Shown here: positions 19,140 through 28,812 of the stretch, in pieces
Position numbering within the stretch: position 1 is the first letter of the stretch
Layout: every line of letters begins with the position of its first letter
Source: Planctomycetaceae bacterium
GTDB lineage: Bacteria; Planctomycetota; Planctomycetia; Planctomycetales; Planctomycetaceae
Direction: 5' to 3'
Assembly: GCA_028284145.1 (NCBI GenBank)
Contig: JANQSH010000143.1
Span: 25,395 to 89,394 of the forward strand
Length of the DNA: 64,000 bases
Program-made: the position numbers and the translations under genes
Notes under the pieces: generated by a model
Told to the model about the DNA's origin: nothing
Databases searched by the model: none
Seen by the model: the letters and a program-made list of their open reading frames with translations, nothing else

Positions 19140-20303
19140 TCAGCCGATCTCCCGTTCCGTAGAGGTCTCATCGATCGGAAAGAGCACATCGAGATAAAGG
19201 TGTTCGTATTCGTCCACCATCCCCCGGATGTCAAAATTCTGTTCCACTCGTGCTCGTCCGTTTCTTCCCATCTCGCGACGACGACCGGTCTGGTCGCACA
19301 TTTTGAGAATTTCCTGTGCCATCACTTCCGGCTCTTCCTTAATGACAAGTCGCCCGGTTTCCTCGGGCACAACGATTTCCGGATTGCCTCCCACATCGGT
19401 CGCCAGCACCGGCAATCCAACTGCCATCGCTTCGAGAATGGTCAGCGAGATTCCTTCGGTTTTGGAGGAGCAGATATAAAAACCATGCTCAGCCAGTAAT
19501 TCTGGAATGTCGCTCCGTTCCCCGGTGAAGGTCACATTATCCGTAAGATTGAAAGCCTGCGTCAGTTGCGCCAGTGCACCCCGTTCGCGTCCGTCGCCAA
19601 CGAGTGTAAGTTGAAAGTCCGGCCGCTCTTTTACCACCAATGCCGTCGCTAACAACAGCATCTCGTAATCTTTCTCGGCTGAAAGACGCCCGACACTGAT
19701 CGCCTTTGGTTCCAGCGTCACTTCACGAAACGTGAACCGTTCCAGATCGATTCCATTCCAGATACGTTGAACCTTCTGTTCTTCCAGCCATCCCGTTTTC
19801 TGACAGCGAACGCCGGTGTCATCGGATACCGGGACAATTTTGTTCGCCAGTCGGCTTGCTGCGGCAAAGTAGAGTCGCTCTTTGAATGTATGGCCGAATC
19901 GTCGTCCATGACGGGTGTGGATGATGGCATCGACTCCCGCTTTGCGCGCCGCAAGACTGCCATAGATGTGCGGGTAAGCATTATGCGTGTGAACGATGTC
20001 AACACCGCGCGTCTTAAAGAGTTCCGCCAGCAGTCGAACCTGACGCAGCTTGGAGAGGTGCAGACAATTGAGTTCAATCACTTCGCATCCGAGCAATCGG
20101 ATTTCGTCCGCCAGCCGACCGGCGTCGCCGAGGACAACAACCTCCAGTTCAAATTCGTGGCGACTATGAAACCGCGCGAATTCCACCAGCAGACGTTCCA
20201 AACCGCCAGTGCATAACGTCAGCGTAACGTGACAGACTTTCAGCTTTCGTTCCAGCAACGGAACGACGCGATCGGTCGATTGATCCTGAAGAATTGTTAC
20301 CAT
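19140..20303 (-). CDS. Family 4 glycosyltransferase
   Basis: About 387 aa from the ATG at 20303, which overlaps the upstream FemAB-like gene by 7 bases. GT-B motifs are VCHVTLTLCTGGLERLLVEF at the N-terminus, IHTRHGRRFGHTF, RIWNGIDLERF, AISVGRLSAEKDYEMLL, and the E-x7-E block KTEGISLTILEAMAVGLPVLATDVGG. It is probably cytoplasmic. The tight packing with FemAB-like genes on both sides suggests a dedicated sugar-addition and modification module. Confidence 0.92.
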   Translation of the reverse strand: MVTILQDQSTDRVVPLLERKLKVCHVTLTLCTGGLERLLVEFARFHSRHEFELEVVVLGDAGRLADEIRLLGCEVIELNCLHLSKLRQVRLLAELFKTRGVDIVHTHNAYPHIYGSLAARKAGVDAIIHTRHGRRFGHTFKERLYFAAASRLANKIVPVSDDTGVRCQKTGWLEEQKVQRIWNGIDLERFTFREVTLEPKAISVGRLSAEKDYEMLLLATALVVKERPDFQLTLVGDGRERGALAQLTQAFNLTDNVTFTGERSDIPELLAEHGFYICSSKTEGISLTILEAMAVGLPVLATDVGGNPEIVVPEETGRLVIKEEPEVMAQEILKMCDQTGRRREMGRNGRARVEQNFDIRGMVDEYEHLYLDVLFPIDETSTEREIG

Positions 20304-21472
20304 GAGAGAGGTTTTCCAATTGATGAATTCCAGGTCTTTGCGACCGGGTTGATATGACTGATCCAACGTTTCAAACGTCTGCCTAAACGGACAGTTGGAT
20401 AACACCATGAAGGACGCGAAACCGACAGCCAGACCATTTCATTGGCATCTGTCGAGAGGCTTTTCTTGTAACGGGCGTCGCCAGCGAGAAAATCGTATGC
20501 CTCAAAACCACGTTGCTGGCATTCGAGCAGACATTGATAATGCACGAACAATCCGGGGCTGACATTTTTTTCCATTGGAGACCACGCCCCCTGATAGAAC
20601 AACGCCCGATTTTGCGACAGCAGCAGTTGCACGCATCCGATCGTTTCCCCGGCCTTTTTGACGCGGCAGAGAACCATCTTTCGCTGAGGCACAAATCGTT
20701 CGAGCAACTTCTGGTGAAAGCCGAGAAATCGTTCGCTGGCGTAGGCCCCCGGTTCGCCGACCGATTGCCAACGTTCTTGATGCAACTGCACCAGTTCGTC
20801 GAAAATATCCTGTGCCAGTTCGACGTCGTCCGCCCATTCGAGATTGACATCTGGGAAACGCGACTGGCAACGCTTGATCGCCTTGCGCGTCGATTTGCCT
20901 AATTTTGACAGGATTTCGACGCCACCATCACGGGACTGTTCGAGATCGAAATAGTAACTTGGCGAACGCCGACTTTCGTGAGCCACACCCTTGACTGCCA
21001 CGTCAACAGCGGCTTCAGGCAACATGCCATCGAGTCGGAATTCCGTCCACGATCGATCCTGAGTTACGACGCGCTTCAACTGCGACAGAAACTCACGTCG
21101 ATGTGCCGCTTCGACCGGAATGGTATTGTACTCCACACAAACGCTGTCCTGTTCCGGCTCGCCCGCCGTTCCGACATGTAGCGTCGGAACACGAAAGGGA
21201 CCGATTTTCTGGTCAACGCCGCGCGTCAAAAGGCAGACGCCGACCAGTCGCCCGTTGATATGGGCTGTGGCAAACTGATGCGGAATCATGTCGCCGTAAT
21301 GCTTGAGCCAGATGTCGGTCCAATCGCCCGAAGACATAACTGGCGTCTGAATTCTCTGATCAAGTTTTTTCCATTCAGTGACAATATCCTGGCGTGCGGA
21401 CATATCACGAATCACAAAATCGAGTTTCGCGATGCCTGGTTCTTTCGGGTTGTCGAGTATGGTTGGCGACAT
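20297..21472 (-). CDS. FemAB/CelD-like GNAT acyltransferase (2 of 3)
   Basis: 391 aa. The N-terminal half has WKKLDQRIQTPVMSSGDWTDIWLKHYG, typical of the CelD/BcsL group. The C-terminal GNAT half includes LGKSTRKAIKRCQSRF, AGETIGCVQLLLSQNRALFYQGAWSP and EAYDFLAGDARYKKSLS. Overall it is about 20-30% alike by eye to its two neighbours, suggesting an old local duplication. Overlap with the GT4 and a 19-bp gap to the third paralogue place it mid-operon. The substrate is unknown. Confidence 0.85.
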   Translation of the reverse strand: MSPTILDNPKEPGIAKLDFVIRDMSARQDIVTEWKKLDQRIQTPVMSSGDWTDIWLKHYGDMIPHQFATAHINGRLVGVCLLTRGVDQKIGPFRVPTLHVGTAGEPEQDSVCVEYNTIPVEAAHRREFLSQLKRVVTQDRSWTEFRLDGMLPEAAVDVAVKGVAHESRRSPSYYFDLEQSRDGGVEILSKLGKSTRKAIKRCQSRFPDVNLEWADDVELAQDIFDELVQLHQERWQSVGEPGAYASERFLGFHQKLLERFVPQRKMVLCRVKKAGETIGCVQLLLSQNRALFYQGAWSPMEKNVSPGLFVHYQCLLECQQRGFEAYDFLAGDARYKKSLSTDANEMVWLSVSRPSWCYPTVRLGRRLKRWISHINPVAKTWNSSIGKPLSW

Positions 21473-21491
21473 GTGTGTGAATTCTTTGCGG

Positions 21492-22709
21492 TTAATCGGA
21501 TGTCATCAGTTCCCGAGTATCGACGGGCGAGTCGAATTCGGATTTGACTTGCTTTGTGGTTGACTTCGCACCAGTCGACAACTGCCGGGCATTCTGGCAG
21601 GATGGTTGCACTGGCCGCTTCAACCTTGCTTGCCAGTCGAGCCCCAATTGAACAGCTCTGCCCACAGTCCGATTGGGGAACACGACATACGTTTCCAGAG
21701 TTTCGTTATATTCTGCACCCCAGTATTTTTTGTAATGCAGGTTGCCTGCTCCAAAGTCGTATCGGAAGATGCCTCTTTCGATACCATCTTGCATCATTTT
21801 TCGATACAGAATGGAACCAGTGCGGAAATCCTGGACACGTTCGTCATAGTTGTTGGCCAACACGTAACGGGTCGTTGCGGTTGTCAACGAGAACACAAAG
21901 CTGACCGGTTTGTTGTCGAGATATTGAATCCAGCAATCGAGTTGATCATTCGGCGTCAATTGCTGACCGATCAGTTGAGTCCACATCGCCTGGGCGTGAC
22001 CATCGATGAATCGAGGCTTTCCGTCCGGATCATTCACCAGCCAGGAATTCCGTTCGATTGTTGCCAGATCATCCAGCATGTGAGCCGTCTCAACGGTTGA
22101 CGGTTGTCGAAAGTGCCGGATTTCGACGTCGCCCGCTTTCTGCATTTTGCGTTCGTAATAGCCAATTTTCCGGTGGAACCTGCCACCCAAAACGTCCTGT
22201 CGATAAGCGTCGAACGTCGTCGGTGTCTGGGCGATTGCAATCGGTTCTTTGAGATGGTGACGGTAGACCGTACCACATGCGTCGAGGCTCGCAATCAGTC
22301 CCTGCAGTGCTTCGTTGCTCGTTCTCGTTGTGCCGATCTGGAGAGCCAGCCAATTCTGACGGCTGACAAATTCGCCAATCGCCCGGCCCACTCCAAAAGC
22401 ACACGACTCATCCGCAAGCAAAGGACGATCTGGTTGATGTCCTCCCGCCATCGACCAGACTGGAATTGGGCCAATCCGTGTCTTCGCGATCGGCAGAATG
22501 CCCCGCAAAGTTCCCGCTTCATCTCGCACGACAAGTAAACGCAATTGTCCTGACCAGCGTCCGGATGCCCCCCACGTCCGGTTCCAGACACAATACCAGG
22601 CCGGGCCAAACAAAACCTGGTCCGACGGAACTCGCAACAGCAGATGCTGCCACTCCCGAATAAATGCGTCGTCCAGGAATTTGGAAGATTTGGTTTCACA
22701 GGTCAGCAT
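21492..22709 (-). CDS. FemAB/CelD-like GNAT acyltransferase (3 of 3)
   Basis: 405 aa. Family landmarks are FGPAWYCVWNRTWG in the N-terminal half, FHRKIGYYERKMQKAG at the start of the GNAT half, SFVFSLTTATTRYVLANNYDERVQDFRTGSILYRKMM, and RYDFGAGNLHYKKYWG near the end. The C-terminal tail is polar and low in order. It lies 38 bases downstream of the flippase. Three such proteins in tandem imply either several modification sites on the polymer or subunits of one complex; this is an inference. Confidence 0.85.
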   Translation of the reverse strand: MLTCETKSSKFLDDAFIREWQHLLLRVPSDQVLFGPAWYCVWNRTWGASGRWSGQLRLLVVRDEAGTLRGILPIAKTRIGPIPVWSMAGGHQPDRPLLADESCAFGVGRAIGEFVSRQNWLALQIGTTRTSNEALQGLIASLDACGTVYRHHLKEPIAIAQTPTTFDAYRQDVLGGRFHRKIGYYERKMQKAGDVEIRHFRQPSTVETAHMLDDLATIERNSWLVNDPDGKPRFIDGHAQAMWTQLIGQQLTPNDQLDCWIQYLDNKPVSFVFSLTTATTRYVLANNYDERVQDFRTGSILYRKMMQDGIERGIFRYDFGAGNLHYKKYWGAEYNETLETYVVFPNRTVGRAVQLGLDWQARLKRPVQPSCQNARQLSTGAKSTTKQVKSEFDSPVDTRELMTSD

Positions 22710-22747
22710 GTTTCAGACTTCCGTCAAAACGTAGGCAGAAATGGGGT

Positions 22748-24274
22748 TCAGACGATTTCGTTACTGCGATTGCGGCTCGTTCCAAATACGCGAGCGGCAA
22801 CCGGTCGCAACAAACCCTGTTGCCAAAGCCAGAAAAACCCCAGTATCACGCCACCTCCTGCTGTCACGCCAATCATCTCGGGCCAGGTGGTGGAAGGAAG
22901 ATCGAGATGGGCGATCCCTGCGGAGTAAACGAACAATGCCATCAACGGTAACAACTGTGGCGTCACAGTCTGTCGCAGGAATGGCAGAGCGCGGACTTTG
23001 ATCAATTGCAGGCCATATGGCACCAGAAGGCCAAGTTCAACAACGACCAGCGGAATCACGGTGCCGAGTGCGACACCCAACAGTCCAAACGGTTTGATTA
23101 GAATCAGAGTGAGTCCCAGGTTAGCGACCGCTTCGATGGTATGCAGAATTGCCGGGAGCCGGGCGTGGCCCATTCCAAAGAGAACAGAACGCAACACACC
23201 TGCGGGGATGGCAATCAATTGCGAGGCCAACAGGATCACCAGCAACAAATGACTGTTCGCAAAGCCGTCACCAATCCAGGTCTCGATCAGTTTGCCACCG
23301 AAGAAGCCAGCACCAATGAAGAATCCGCAGGTCAGCAGAAAGGCGAAGCCCGCACACTGGACCAGCAGTTTACGAATTTTGGCTGGTTCCGATCGGGCAT
23401 CCAGGTCGCTGGCCCGAGGCATGACGACTGTTTCCACCTGCTCAATGGCCAGCCGGATGTCTTCGCACAACCGCAAGGCAATGTAATATGGCACGATTGC
23501 CTCTGGACCCAGGAAGATGCCAATCACCACGGTATCAGTGGCATACACCAGTTTGTGAGCGATGTTATCGAGCAACGAATACCCACTGAATGCGACACAT
23601 TCATGAAACGTGGACCGCTTCACAAATCGCCAGTTGAGTTTCATCTCAGGTACGAGTCGCTTCGCAAATACGAGATGGCCGAGATTCTCAACCACAGTCA
23701 CCATCAGAGTGATCCAGGCCAGTGTGAACAGGCCCCACTCTTTCTGCAGACAAAGTAGCGTGACAGCCAGCCGCGTAATCCAGGCAACGATGCGAACCGA
23801 GCGTTCGATGTCAAAACGCTGAATGCCCATTAACACACCGCCGAAAACACTGCCTGCCAACCCAATCGCCACATTCAAGCCAAGAATGGCGATCACCAGC
23901 CGTACTTCCAGCAGGGAAACGTGTGGCCAACTCCACAAACAGGGAGCAGCAAGAATGAGGAGACCAGCCACCACCAGCGCGATCGCCCCCATTCCGAGAT
24001 AGACAAACAGTGTGAAATTGATAATGCGATTCAGTCGCTCCCAGTCCTTCTTCGCGAAGCAGGTCGCGACATACCTGCAGATCGTCTTGCCTAATCCGAG
24101 GAACATCAGCCCCGAATAGCCAGCGATCGAGTTGATGAAAATCCACGAGCCGTATTGTTCCTGGCCGAGCGCGTGGAGTACGAACGGTGTAAGAATCAAC
24201 GCGACCAGCATGGCGACGACATTGACGCCCCAACTGGCCAGCAGATTCAGTTTGACAGTTCCACGCAGGTTCAT
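22748..24274 (-). CDS. Wzx-type oligosaccharide flippase (MOP superfamily)
   Basis: 508 aa with about 12-14 TM helices spread through the protein and almost no soluble domain. The N-terminus KLNLLASWGVNVVAMLVALILTPFVLHALGQEQYG matches the PST/Wzx-like start, with the Gly/Tyr-containing first loop. It should move lipid-linked repeat units across the inner membrane. It is adjacent to the Wzy-like gene, 32 bp away, as is usual in Wzx/Wzy loci. The substrate is unknown. Confidence 0.9.
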   Translation of the reverse strand: MNLRGTVKLNLLASWGVNVVAMLVALILTPFVLHALGQEQYGSWIFINSIAGYSGLMFLGLGKTICRYVATCFAKKDWERLNRIINFTLFVYLGMGAIALVVAGLLILAAPCLWSWPHVSLLEVRLVIAILGLNVAIGLAGSVFGGVLMGIQRFDIERSVRIVAWITRLAVTLLCLQKEWGLFTLAWITLMVTVVENLGHLVFAKRLVPEMKLNWRFVKRSTFHECVAFSGYSLLDNIAHKLVYATDTVVIGIFLGPEAIVPYYIALRLCEDIRLAIEQVETVVMPRASDLDARSEPAKIRKLLVQCAGFAFLLTCGFFIGAGFFGGKLIETWIGDGFANSHLLLVILLASQLIAIPAGVLRSVLFGMGHARLPAILHTIEAVANLGLTLILIKPFGLLGVALGTVIPLVVVELGLLVPYGLQLIKVRALPFLRQTVTPQLLPLMALFVYSAGIAHLDLPSTTWPEMIGVTAGGGVILGFFWLWQQGLLRPVAARVFGTSRNRSNEIV

Positions 24275-24306
24275 TTAATGATGCCCAGGGATAAAAAGGA
24301 GATTCA

Positions 24307-25710
24307 CTATCCGATCACCCGTACGAAGATCACAAACCCCGCCAGGCAGAGTGCACTGGCAACGACCAGTCGACGGACGTCGTTGCAGGACCAATAAGCC
24401 AGGAAGCGTTTGTGCGTCAGTTTATTGGAAACCAGAGTCAGGTATGCTGCCGACATGCCAACGACCAGATAGGTTGGGACGACGTAGCAACGCGACAAGG
24501 ACAACATGCCACCACACCAGCCGGCGAGGATTGCCATCATGTATGGATGGAATTGCTTGAGCAGCGATCCAATCTCCGCTTCAGTCAGAGTACGCATTCG
24601 CCACAATTGCAGGCCGACGAAGAAGAACATGCCGAAGAACATCGTGCCGCCGAAGAAGCCGAGTTCGACGTAGGCATGAATGAAGGAGTTATGAGCGACC
24701 AGACCGGCGTAGTCTGCATACATTCCCTGTCCGACACCGAAAAAAATGTTGCCGTTCTTGATGGCATGAATGCCATCGCGCCAGAGTTGGATTCGCTCAC
24801 CCCCCGTATCGCCACTGAGGTCCATTTCCGTCTGCCGACCGCCAATCAACGGCAGCAGACATGTGCCGCAGATCACAGCGGCAATCGCTCCCTTGCGACC
24901 AAACCGAACGCCCAACAGTGTCAACCCGGCGAAACCGGTCGCCAGCAATCCACCGCGCGACCGCGTGAATAGCAGCCCGACCGCAAGAATGACCAACGGT
25001 AATAGCCAGGCATAGCGAATCGGACCCTGTGACTTCCGCGTCAGAAAGAAGGTGCAAATCACGCCGGTCAGCACAATCAACTGAGAGAGGTCATTCGGAT
25101 CCTGAAAGATGCCTGTTCCTCGCATCCGGATGACACGTGTCATCGTGTTGGTCAAATCGACGTCATCGGACTGCTTCACGTGGGTCACGCTGGCGAAGTC
25201 GTGCCAGCCGATATAGTCCACCACGCACATGCCCACGGTGATTGTTCCGAATACAGCCAACGTGAATGCCAGTTTCCTGAACCGGCCATTGGAGTCGACG
25301 ACCGTAATCATCAACGCATAGACAACAAGAACCTTGAGAAACATCTCGCTGGAATACCACGTTCCAAACAAATACAGGTGCGTTGCATGGGACAGCACGA
25401 CCGCGAGCATCATCCCCACCACGCACATGTTGACTGGTTGCTGACGCAGAGTGCGAAAGCGGAACCTGTCCTGAATGCGTTCCGCAGCAAAGCAGAGTGA
25501 GGTCAACAGCAGGAGCTCATAGACCGGCACATTGGCCAGAGCCGGGACCATTTCGGCCGGACGCAGGAAAACAGATGCCACGACCAGCAAAAACACCGTA
25601 AAGGCCACACTCAAATTGCCGAAGTGCATCGCATCCTGAGCCGAAGCGCCAAGTGCTTTTCTCGGCCCGGTCATTGCGGCAATGAATTGAGTCTGTTTTG
25701 TGCGAGGCAC
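24307..25710 (-). CDS. O-antigen ligase / Wzy-type polymerase
   Basis: 467 aa from a GTG preceded by an AGGA; an ATG at 25674 is an alternative. About 11-12 TM helices, with a long periplasmic loop holding TRSRGGLLATGFAGL and GVGQGMYADYAGLVAHNSFIHAYVELGFFGG. The latter is the Wzy_C/WaaL pattern with the conserved HNSFIHAYVELGF. It either polymerises repeat units or ligates the glycan to a carrier. The pairing with Wzx and Wzc-type genes favours a Wzx/Wzy-dependent pathway. Confidence 0.9.
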   Translation of the reverse strand: MPRTKQTQFIAAMTGPRKALGASAQDAMHFGNLSVAFTVFLLVVASVFLRPAEMVPALANVPVYELLLLTSLCFAAERIQDRFRFRTLRQQPVNMCVVGMMLAVVLSHATHLYLFGTWYSSEMFLKVLVVYALMITVVDSNGRFRKLAFTLAVFGTITVGMCVVDYIGWHDFASVTHVKQSDDVDLTNTMTRVIRMRGTGIFQDPNDLSQLIVLTGVICTFFLTRKSQGPIRYAWLLPLVILAVGLLFTRSRGGLLATGFAGLTLLGVRFGRKGAIAAVICGTCLLPLIGGRQTEMDLSGDTGGERIQLWRDGIHAIKNGNIFFGVGQGMYADYAGLVAHNSFIHAYVELGFFGGTMFFGMFFFVGLQLWRMRTLTEAEIGSLLKQFHPYMMAILAGWCGGMLSLSRCYVVPTYLVVGMSAAYLTLVSNKLTHKRFLAYWSCNDVRRLVVASALCLAGFVIFVRVIG

Positions 25711-25760
25711 GGTAATCCTGCCTGAAAAGTCATAGTTGAGAGATTTGGACGGCGGCCGAT

Positions 25761-25863
25761 TAGAGCGTATTGTGCTCTTCTGTGCCGCGATGGGCGTCGA
25801 TTGACCACAAATATCTAATCTCCCACGAGCCAGAGACGTGATACCAAAATGGAAACGGCTCTA
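25761..25863 (+). repeat. Interspersed hairpin repeat, copy 7 (stop-codon donor)
   Basis: Full copy from TAGAGCGTATTGTGCTCT to AAACGGCTCTA. Its terminal CTA is the TAG stop of the alkaline-phosphatase-fold gene. The central hairpin is degraded. Confidence 0.88.
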
Positions 25864-27315
25864 CCCTTGGGATACAGAAACTTCTTCTACCTTTACTGCC
25901 TGTGATTGCGTGGCAACCTGCGACGGATGCAGGCCAAAGAGACCGAGAATTCCCGGTGCGACGGTCCGCAACGAGATCTTATTATCGTGCACGATGTGCT
26001 CGCGCGCTGGCTGGCTCACCCAGAGAATGCCGTCCGGGTGGTGATAACCGCTTTTGACCCCATCCACCTGGTAGAACACGTCGTGGAATTTCAGAGAGAG
26101 GCCGCCGTCGAGTTGCGTGATTTCCGCGTCTTTGGGCATCACGCCCCGAGCGCGGCATTGGCAATAGAGTTCGGTTTCTTTTCGCTCGACGTAGAACGCT
26201 TCCCGATCGCTCAATGCCAGATTCGTCAATTGATTCGCCGCAACAATCGCGTTTGTCTCCAATTCAAACCGCAGGAAAAACTGGTCCGCCATCACTGGCT
26301 CGTACGAATACTTCCCGGCGATACCCAACTTTTCGGCAAAAGTTTTCGCACTCTTGACGCGGTAATGTCGCTTACCACCTTCGGCTTCGCGTTCCAGAAA
26401 TGGTTGTTGCCCCAGTCCGCTGGCGAGAATGACCGTTGCGTGATCTCCCGCTAACTGAGATACCTTGCCAACGATCTTATCCATCTGTTGATAGCCGAAC
26501 AGAATGGCGTCAGAAAATTGTGCCTGTTCTTTTTCAGTGGGCTGAACGACGAATTTCTCAGGCTCCAGATTCCGCCAGAATTTGTGCTGATAATGAGCCG
26601 TGCTGTTCAGGAAGAAAGTCGAAAACGCCGGGCGGTACTCGTCGTAATACCAGCGGAAAACGTCCCATTGCAGACGATCCAGCAATACAGCCCGCTTCCA
26701 GTGGACGTTCTTCCGAAGCAACTTCTCACTGGCGACCTGTTTCACACCTGCCAGAAGGGTCTCCAGACTCAAGCCACGTCGCAGCATGAAGCGGGAAAAT
26801 TCGATCAACGATCGCCAGGAACTCTTTGCCTCTTTGTTGCAGTGTTCCTGCACGTGCTTGCGAACAAAATTGTAAAACGGCTCAAATTCGCCCACTGGGT
26901 AAGGGCTCGTTTGGGCGGACCAGGCATCCGGCAACAAATGGCCATTCAAAGGCTCGGAATACCAGGGATTCATGCTGCCACAGACCCAGACCGTATAACC
27001 TGCTTCAGAGAGTTGATCCCAGATGGCTGGTGTATCGAGTTGGTATGATGAGGAGAGTTCCTTAACGCCATGTTCTGCCGCCGTGAGTCCAGAATGAAGT
27101 GTGACCCACTGTACCCACGGGTTGAGATCCTCTCCCTCTTCTTCTGCATCGGTGACGAAAACATGCGACTCGTTTCGCAACCGGGCGAAATTCGGCAAAT
27201 GCCCTTCCATGATAAAACGGTCCATCAGAGTGGGAGTCAGTTCATTAAACTCCAGCATAATGACGGGTGAAACTTTCGAGTCGTGCGGATTGTTCAGGGT
27301 GGCGTTCATACTCAT
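25861..27315 (-). CDS. Alkaline-phosphatase-fold protein, signature residues altered
   Basis: 484 aa related to type I phosphodiesterase/nucleotide pyrophosphatase proteins. Landmarks are VIMLEFNELTPTLMDRFIMEGHLPNFARL, WVQWVTLHSGLTAAEHGV in the nucleophile region, and GYHHPDGILWVSQPA near the end. The first metal-ligand motif (normally GxDG) reads EFNE, and the usual SDHG metal motif appears as ASGLGQQ, so activity is uncertain. It is separated from the Wzy-like gene by a repeat and lies 15 bases from the GNAT gene upstream. It may modify the polysaccharide with a phospho-group, or be inactive. Confidence 0.75.
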   Translation of the reverse strand: MSMNATLNNPHDSKVSPVIMLEFNELTPTLMDRFIMEGHLPNFARLRNESHVFVTDAEEEGEDLNPWVQWVTLHSGLTAAEHGVKELSSSYQLDTPAIWDQLSEAGYTVWVCGSMNPWYSEPLNGHLLPDAWSAQTSPYPVGEFEPFYNFVRKHVQEHCNKEAKSSWRSLIEFSRFMLRRGLSLETLLAGVKQVASEKLLRKNVHWKRAVLLDRLQWDVFRWYYDEYRPAFSTFFLNSTAHYQHKFWRNLEPEKFVVQPTEKEQAQFSDAILFGYQQMDKIVGKVSQLAGDHATVILASGLGQQPFLEREAEGGKRHYRVKSAKTFAEKLGIAGKYSYEPVMADQFFLRFELETNAIVAANQLTNLALSDREAFYVERKETELYCQCRARGVMPKDAEITQLDGGLSLKFHDVFYQVDGVKSGYHHPDGILWVSQPAREHIVHDNKISLRTVAPGILGLFGLHPSQVATQSQAVKVEEVSVSQG

Positions 27316-27330
27316 AATATGCGGTCGTCC

Positions 27331-28539
27331 TCAGTCAATGACGGTGTTGTGAAGCGTGTCGTGAGATGGTAACTCGGAATGGCTCGATAGATTGGATTTC
27401 AAATCTGGTGTCGTGATTGTCGGCAAACGTTCCACTGCGGCTGTCAGGTGCAGGCAACCTTCACCCTCGGGGAGCGTGAAAAAAGCGTTGCCCGATCGAA
27501 AAGCGTTTGTGATTTCTGCGTCGTTGGAGTGCAGGAGGACATGTTTGCCCTGCACGATCTGGCAGTGGCTCGTCAGCACCGCTTCAAAGAACTGTCCGTC
27601 ACCCCGACCAATCGTGCCGACACAACCAGCGTCAAAGGCGTGTGACAAAACATGATTCAGGACATCCTGTCGGAATTGCTGTCGGGCAACCATTTGTGTG
27701 ATGTAGGCAACGTCACCCGGAATAAACTGGCCGATGTACCAGCCGACCGGACGGCCCTGTTTGTCGTTCACGAAATGTTTTTCGCACTGGCATTCTTCCT
27801 GCCAGGTGGCTCCCAGTCGGCCCCATATCCAGTCGATCGAGGCCTGGTTGTATTCTGGTCGCAATTCATCAACGACCAGTTCGTCGTACAGTTCGACAAA
27901 GTTATCGGGAGTCAGCGTGCATGAAGTGAGCGACGAGGTCACTGGCGGAAAAGGATTGCCCTTTTGTCGTAACACGATGCGATCGACAATCCCGGAAAGC
28001 GGTCGTGCAGCGTGGGCCAGAGGAGCCAGTTTGCGAAGCTGTCCTGCCCACCACAGGCTGAATTTTACCGGCCGCAGCGGGCGAACCCAGTGATAACCAT
28101 ACAGCGGCGCGGTTGTCCCTCCGGTTGTTCGCCAGAGCCTCAATGATCGATCATTGGCCCGATCAGCAATGGTGAAATCCTGCGATCCCTGTAAGAGCTT
28201 GCGCATCAGGCTGATGGCCACCATCGAACCTCGCTGATCAGGATCAACGACAAATTCGCTGGAGATCGTTCCCCATCGCGTTTTCCCACGAAATGTAAAT
28301 GGTCGCGATAAACTGCAGAGTGCGCCGGTAAGCCTGTCGTTGGAATCGACATGCACCAGCGGTCTGGATGGACCATCCCGCCACGGATGCCCGAAGTAGA
28401 TTTGACGCAGGTTCTCCACGATCCGGTGATTCAAACCTGCATCACCCTCAGCGGACCCCTGCCAGGTCTTGTCCCGCCACACCCTGAGATGAAGTTCCGA
28501 AATCTGTGGGATGTCAGAAAGTTGTGCGTGGCGAATCAT
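27331..28539 (-). CDS. GNAT family N-acetyltransferase-like protein
   Basis: 402 aa. The N-terminus MIRHAQLSDIPQISELHLRVW is a clear GNAT beginning, and GTISSEFVVDPDQRGSMVAISLMRKLL fits the acetyl-CoA-binding beta4-alpha3 region. The C-terminal half may be a second, degenerate GNAT unit (PVGWYIGQFIPGDVAYITQMVARQQFRQDVLNHVLSHAFDAG). It heads the minus-strand cluster, with 273 bases separating it from hemL. It probably acylates a sugar amine; the substrate is unknown. Confidence 0.8.
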   Translation of the reverse strand: MIRHAQLSDIPQISELHLRVWRDKTWQGSAEGDAGLNHRIVENLRQIYFGHPWRDGPSRPLVHVDSNDRLTGALCSLSRPFTFRGKTRWGTISSEFVVDPDQRGSMVAISLMRKLLQGSQDFTIADRANDRSLRLWRTTGGTTAPLYGYHWVRPLRPVKFSLWWAGQLRKLAPLAHAARPLSGIVDRIVLRQKGNPFPPVTSSLTSCTLTPDNFVELYDELVVDELRPEYNQASIDWIWGRLGATWQEECQCEKHFVNDKQGRPVGWYIGQFIPGDVAYITQMVARQQFRQDVLNHVLSHAFDAGCVGTIGRGDGQFFEAVLTSHCQIVQGKHVLLHSNDAEITNAFRSGNAFFTLPEGEGCLHLTAAVERLPTITTPDLKSNLSSHSELPSHDTLHNTVID

Positions 28540-28812
28540 GGCGGTCGAGTCACGATCAGGACAGAGTGAGAGAAAACGATCGGAGATGTCCCGCCTTCAA
28601 AGGGCGAATTCCGATTGTCAGAGCACAACACCAATGCGGTACTCTGCACTCAAGTCTACGCGACAACCGAGCGACCGGCTGTCGGGAACTGGTCGATGTA
28701 ACTCGATTACCCGTCTGGAAAAGCGGATGGTTGAGCCTGTTGATTCACATCAACATGGGGGGCTGTCAGCGCACAACGAACCCGCAAAACCGGACCATCG
28801 AAAAATGTGGGG

